Both the position numbers and the translations under genes were made by a program. Below are positions 7,866 to 13,943 of a DNA stretch of 13,943 bases, piece after piece. The notes beneath the pieces were generated by a model. It was not told the origin of the DNA. It did not search any database and saw nothing but the letters and a program-made list of their open reading frames with translations. The stretch covers positions 1 through 13,943 of the forward strand of contig CAJWLI010000015.1 in the NCBI GenBank assembly GCA_913043075.1, read 5' to 3'. This stretch comes from an uncultured Gammaproteobacteria bacterium. GTDB taxonomy: Bacteria; Pseudomonadota; Gammaproteobacteria; Pseudomonadales; Azotimanducaceae. The first letter of the stretch is position 1. The number at the start of each line of letters is the position of its first letter.

Positions 7866-10800
7866 TTGATCCAAAAGTTATACGTTAAATCGAAAGTGGA
7901 TTACGTCCCCGTCTTGGACGACGTAATCCTTTCCCTCTAACCTCCACTTCCCTGCCTCTTTGGCGCCAAGTTCGCCTGAAAACAAAACGTAATCATCAAA
8001 CGATATAACTTCAGCTCTGATGAACCCTTTCTCAAAATCGGTATGGATAATGCCCGCGGCTCCCGGAGCACTCGTGCCTTCTTTGAAAGTCCACGCCCTC
8101 GTTTCATTCGGCCCAGCCGTAAAGTAGGTTCGCAAACTTAGCAAGTCGTAGCCGGCCCTAATAAATCTATCAAGGCCGGGTTCATCCAACTCTAGTTCTA
8201 CGAGGAATTCCTTCTTTTCCTCTTCCTCGAGTTCAGATATTTCTGCCTCGAGCTTATTGCAAATCACAAGAAATTCGGCGCCCTCTTCTTCCGCTAATCT
8301 TTCCACAAGCGCAGTATATTTATTGCCGTTTAGACCAGAATCATCGACATTGGCAATATACAAGACTGGCTTTCTACTAATAAGTTGCAGAGAATCAATT
8401 AGCCTGTTCCCTTCATCATCTAAAACCGCGCTTCTAGCTGGATTTCCTCGACTCAGATGATCTTGGACGTTTTCCAAGACTGAGAGCCTAGCAATCTCTT
8501 CTTTATCACCACTTTTTACGTTCTTTGAAACTCTTAATATGGTCTTTTCTATGGTTTCTAAATCCGCAAGTTGCAGTTCCGTGTTGATTATTTCTATGTC
8601 GGCGATTGGATCTATTTTATTGGCAACGTGCACAACATTCTCATCCTCGAAGCATCGGACAACGTGAGCTGTCGCATGAGTTTCTCTTATATTAGCAAGA
8701 AACTGGTTTCCTAGACCCTCTCCCTTGGAGGCGCCTTTAACAAGCCCGGCTATGTCAACAAACTCTACTACTGTCGGTACCACTTTCTTGGTTTCGACCA
8801 TTTCAGCTAGTTGCTGCAATCTCGAATCGGGGAGAGGAACTAAACCAGAGTTAGGTTCAATCGTGCAGAATGGGAAATTCTCTGCTCCGATACCGGCATT
8901 AGTTAGAGCATTGAAAAGCGTTGATTTCCCCACATTGGGCAAACCAACTATCCCGCACTTAAATCCCATCTGAAGTCTCCATGTGCTAACCTTGTCAGCA
9001 TTCGGTATGTAACTTATTCATGGCTTTCTGCCACTCCCCTCCAACGAGTTCCGGCAATAAAGAATGAGTCAGCAAAATTGAATCATCAATCAATCTCTTC
9101 TCGGACAAAGGTGTTTTTCCGAGAACATGTCCAACTACATTTTCTTCGATTTTTGGACGCCCCACCCCAATCCTAAGACGCCTGAAATCAAGGGTAGAAG
9201 ACAGACTCCGCGAAACGTCCCTCAAGCCATTGTGTCCGGCTAATCCACCCCCTTCTTTCAAACGCAGTCTTCCAACAGGCAAATCTACTTCGTCATGGGC
9301 CACCAAGATCTGGGAGGCATTCATTTTATAATAATTCGCCATAGCAGCTACGCTTCGTCCAGACTCATTCATGTAGGTCTGAGGGAGAAGAAGCATCACT
9401 TCCAAATCAGAAATCCTAGCTGTCGCTACTTTGCCGAAGAATTTTTTTTCCTCTTTAAAGGTGCTTTCTGAAAATCTTGCCACGCTTTGAAGAAACCAAA
9501 CTCCCGCATTGTGTCGGGTATTCAAGTACTTCTCGCCAGGGTTGCCAAGCCCAACCATCAGTCGAATAGATTCTTGCTCGCTACGCTGTCCCACGCAAAT
9601 CTAGCATTTGTCAGTCATTCGAGGAATCGCTTTCATCGGACTTGGAGGAATCATCAGATTCTGAAGAATCTGTTTCCGAAGTCTGATCGGAATCTTCTTC
9701 AGCCCGTTTCGGAGCATTAACGGATACTACGACCTGGTCATAATCGCTGCCTTGTTGCAGAGCAGGAACATTAAGAGTGTCGGGCAAAACTAATTCGCTC
9801 ATATGGATCGATTCACCTACCCCGACCGACTCAATGTCAACCTCTATATACTCAGGCAGATCACCGGGCAAACACGAAACCTCTAGCGAAGTCATGTTTC
9901 TTGAAATATTGCCGCCACCTTGCTTAACTCCAACGCAGCTCTCTTCGTTCACAAATCGGAGAGGGACTTCTACCGTAATTACCTGGTCCATCTCCACTCT
10001 CATAAAGTCTGCATGCAGGATTAGGCTCTTTGAGGGGTGTCTTTGTAGATCTTTCAATATGGCTTTTTGGATTTTATTCTCAAGGGTTATATCTAAAATA
10101 TGAGAGAAAAAAGCCTCATTTTCGCAGGCCTTAAAAAGATCCTTGTGGGCAATCGAAATGGCTTCGGGGTTTTTACCAGCTCCATACAAAATACCCGGAA
10201 CCATCCCGCTTTCGCGACGAAGGCGGCGGCTCGCTCCTTTCCCTCTGTCACTGCGAGATTCTGCAGTTAAATCAAAATCTGACATTATTTACTCCTTTCT
10301 CATCTAATAAACTGCGACCAGTCAATTAAATGGTTTAGTAGCCAACATATCAAAAAAGAGTTGGCTGGACCCGTTTAGTGAAGAGTGCACTTAGTGACTC
10401 TTCATTACTTATTCTGCGAATTGATTCGGCTAGCTCGTCAGCAACGCTGAGTTGCCTAATCTTATTCGACTCTTGCGCTTCTTTTGTCAACGGAATTGTA
10501 TCCGTAACAACAACTTCGTCCAAAGTCGATTTATCGACATTGTCTATCGCAGTTCCAGACAACACCGGATGGGTGCAATAAGCTACAACCTTATTGGCTC
10601 CATTCTTTTTTAATACTTCCGCAGCGGCGCACAAGGTTCCAGCGGTATCAACTATGTCGTCCACTAGCAAACAAGTCCTCCCTTGAACATCCCCAACGAT
10701 ATTCATTACCTCGGCCTCATTCGCTTTTGGTCTTCTCTTGTCTATTATTGCTAAATCCGCATCATCCAATTGTTTTGCCATGGCCCTAGCTCTTACGACT

Positions 10801-13800
10801 CCACCCACATCAGGAGAAACAATAATTAGATCTTGATAATTTTTTCTTTCAATATCAGATAGCAGCACGGGGGATCCATAAATGTTATCTACCGGTATAC
10901 CAAAGAAACCTTGAATCTGGTCTGCATGAAGATCTACCGTCAAAACTCGATTAATACCGGCACTACCCAACATGTCTGCTACAACTTTTGCTGTTATTGG
11001 AACTCTCGCGGATCTGACTCTCCGATCCTGCCGAGCGTAGCCGAAATAAGGCACTACCGCAGTCACTCTTGCTGCTGAAGCACGCTGGAGACAATCAGCT
11101 ATAATAACTAATTCCATCAGATTATCGTTCGTAGGCGCACATGTCGGCTGGATAATAAAAACATCTTTTCCACGAACATTCTCGTGGATTTCTACCGAGA
11201 TTTCTCCATCGCTAAATTGACCTACGTCTGCTACGCCTAAATCCATTCGCAAGCGATCCACAACTCTGTTCGCAAGCACTTTGTGCGCGTTCCCCGAAAA
11301 TATCTTTAGTTCTGCCACTATGAATTCCTGACACATTAAAAGATGGTCTGGCTGGGGTGGCAGGACTCGAACCTGCGCATGCAAGGATCAAAACCTTGTG
11401 CCTTACCAACTTGGCGACACCCCAATAACTCTCTTTTCTTCCTATGAAGTTGGCAACAAATCCTGAGGGATGAATTCTATCAACACACAAACTTGATGGC
11501 TACGTCTTTCAACGGTTTCATTATGCTATTTTGATGTGCGATCATTCCACTGTCAAATTGAGGTTTTCAATCTCTAAGACCCTAATTTTTGCGCGAATAT
11601 TCCCTTTATTAAGGATTATCCTTGCAGGTCTGCCTCCTGCAAAACCAGCTAGCTCAATACTCCACCCATCCTCTCGCAAAACTATTGCTGATGGCTCACC
11701 AAATTTGTCCTGGCCTACAGCCCAAAATGGTAACCAACGCGAAATGAACTCAAGATTTTCTTTAAGGACACTATCTAAACCTTTGGGTTTGCGCAAAATA
11801 CCATCAAACAGGAGATCTTCAACCAAAGCCCCGTCCGACATAAGTTTTATCCTATAAATATCTATCCCAAAAACGGAAGATACAACTATTTCCTTGACCT
11901 CGTTTTTTTTTAAAACTGCGAAATTGTAAATTCCTGACGCTTGGGAGCTGTTAATAGAAATTTTCCCCCTAATGGTCCATTCAAGATTCGGATCGAACGC
12001 CGCAAACTCAGTATTCACGCAACTGAATAAGAGAGAGGCAGAAACAAAAATAAAGAGTCCTCGCACCCTCATTCTAACTGGAATTTTGCTTTTACTTTGC
12101 TCAAAACTTGACTTTCAGGCTCAAGTTCAAGCCCATTTTCCCAAACTTCAAGAGCCTCGTTCTTTCTTCCTGCCATCCAAAGAACCTCTCCAAGGTGCGC
12201 TGCAATTTCATCATCTTTGAGCAAACTTAAAGCTTTTGTTAGAAACGAAATCGCCTGCTCTAAATTATTTAGGCGATAGTGAATCCATCCCATGCTGTCA
12301 ATAAAGGCAGGATCATCGGGTCTTATTGAGAGGGCTTTGCTGACCAGCTCGAAGGCTTCCTGAAATCGATCAGTTTTATCTGCCAATGTGTAACCCAATG
12401 AATTTAATGCATCTGCGTTATCTGGGTCAATTTCGAGGATCCGACTTAAAGCCTTTTCCAAAATATCGATCTTTCCAGATTCACCTCCGATCATCGCTTT
12501 TCTGTAAAGTATCGCTATATCATTGGGCTTTTGGACCAGCTCGCTATCTAAAACTGCGATAGCTTCATTGAAGAGCCTTCTTTCCGACAGAAATTGGGCC
12601 TCGAGTAAACTAAAATTTCTAGAGCTCAAGGGATAAAGAGAACGTTGCACTGTGAAATGATTTCTGGAGCTTTCAATCCCATCTAAAGTTTCTATGAGAG
12701 ATGCGATACGCATTTGAGCGGGCATAAAACCATAACCTCTTGATACTTTTTTGTAATACTCTAAAGATTGAGGGAGATCTTTTTTTCGCTCCATAATACC
12801 TGCTAGGTGATAATATGCGTCGTCGACTCTCAAACTCCAACGAATCATTCTTTCAAAAATTTTCTCGGCCTCGGCGTCATTTTCTTGTTCCAACGATATT
12901 ATCGCCAACGCCAGAAGTAACGCACCATCATTAGGTCTAAGCTCTAGCGCTAGCTGGTATTGAGCCTTTGCTTTTTTAAAATCTTTTTGCTCAAAAAGCA
13001 CTTGAGCTAGCAGAACTAGCACCCCTATATCTTCCGCATTTTTTTTCAGATATGAACGCAATACATCCTTTGCCTTTTCTACTTCGCCTTTTCCAACTAA
13101 AATCCTCGCCTTCAACGAAATTTTCTTTGAATCCACGTCCTCTCTAAGCAGAGCATTTATAACTGTCAACGCTTTATCAAATGATAAAACTTGAGAATAG
13201 AAAGTGGCGGCAGTCATCAAAAGACCTGAGTCATTGGGATAAGATGCAACAAGCTCCTCAAGAATAGCTAAAATCTTTTTCTTTTCGTCCGTTGGGCTTT
13301 TAGCCATTGCGATCGTGAGAATCTCAAAATTGGGAGATTCTCCTAACTTTTTCAGATCCTTCATGCTCGAAAGAGCGACATCGAATAAACCTAGGCTGAG
13401 GCTTTTCTCTATGATCTTAGAATGGGCACTTACGCTGCTTGGTTCCTCTGAGGCCCAAATCTTTGCAAGGCGCATAGCGGCTTCACTTTCTCTTAAATAC
13501 TCTGCAATGTTTAAGGCTCTTTTCAAAACCCCTAGATCCTTCGTCGAAACAGCGACGTTCTCGTAATTCTTAAGAGCCTTTTGATAATCTCCGCGATGAC
13601 CGGCAATTTCTGCTTCTAGAAGATCCAAAAGTTCATCACCTTCGAATGATTTGGTTCGATCAGCTTTAGGAGCCTCTTCTTTTTTTTCGTAGGAGGTAGA
13701 TTCTTTATCTTGGGCTTGGTTTAAACCCATCTCTTTCTCTGGAAGACTCGGGGTCAATGTGCAGCTAGCAAGAGAGAAAATTAAAATCGAGGGGAAATAC

Positions 13801-13943
13801 CTCGTGAAAAAGACGGAGATAGTTGAACGACAAGATATCGGAGTCAACTTAATTTCATTGTTGTGAATTAAACCTCGAGGGGGAAAATAAGCGATCTTTT
13901 TCGATGTATTCCAAACCATTGCAAAGTACAATTAACCTTTATT

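Overview
The window reads as chromosome from a gammaproteobacterium with a fairly AT-rich genome, probably marine; I judge this by gene content and feel, and made no composition calculation. The main anchor is the right half. On the minus strand it carries TPR lipoprotein - lolB - tRNA-Gln - prs - rplY - pth - ychF, the same order I recall from Pseudomonas (there hemA lies divergently just upstream of the TPR gene and ispE lies between lolB and tRNA-Gln). Here ispE is absent: only about 117 bases separate the lolB stop from tRNA-Gln.

Layout. 1-671: tail of an unidentified reading frame, then two small membrane-protein genes of unknown function (+). 769-1008: a short pterin-4a-carbinolamine dehydratase (-). 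1009-1406: regulatory gap ending in a promoter with a perfect 7-1-7 Fur box. 1407-3542: TonB-dependent siderophore receptor (+). 3778-4182: stand-alone two-CBS-domain protein (+). 4236-4808: SnoaL/NTF2-like protein (+). 4838-5254: uncharacterised protein (-). 5333-5409: elongator tRNA-Met (-). 5787-7865: second-type elongation factor G, fusA2 (+), convergent with ychF. 7878-13931: the conserved housekeeping block (-).

How the parts work together. The right block joins envelope biogenesis (LolB, TPR lipoprotein), PRPP supply (Prs) and translation (tRNA-Gln, L25, Pth, YchF). The left third looks accessory: an iron-regulated receptor without siderophore genes, plus single genes with no shared pathway. 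In Pseudomonas, as I recall, ychF is followed closely by a tRNA-Met gene. Here fusA2 and its 377-base structured leader sit between them, so this junction has been rearranged and the flank beyond tRNA-Met is variable.

I saw no transposase, integrase, CRISPR array, phage gene or clearly new multi-gene system. The best points for a second look are the missing ispE, the fusA2 insertion at the tRNA-Met/ychF junction with mutually exclusive hairpins upstream, the G1:U72 pair in tRNA-Met, and the uncharacterised small genes.
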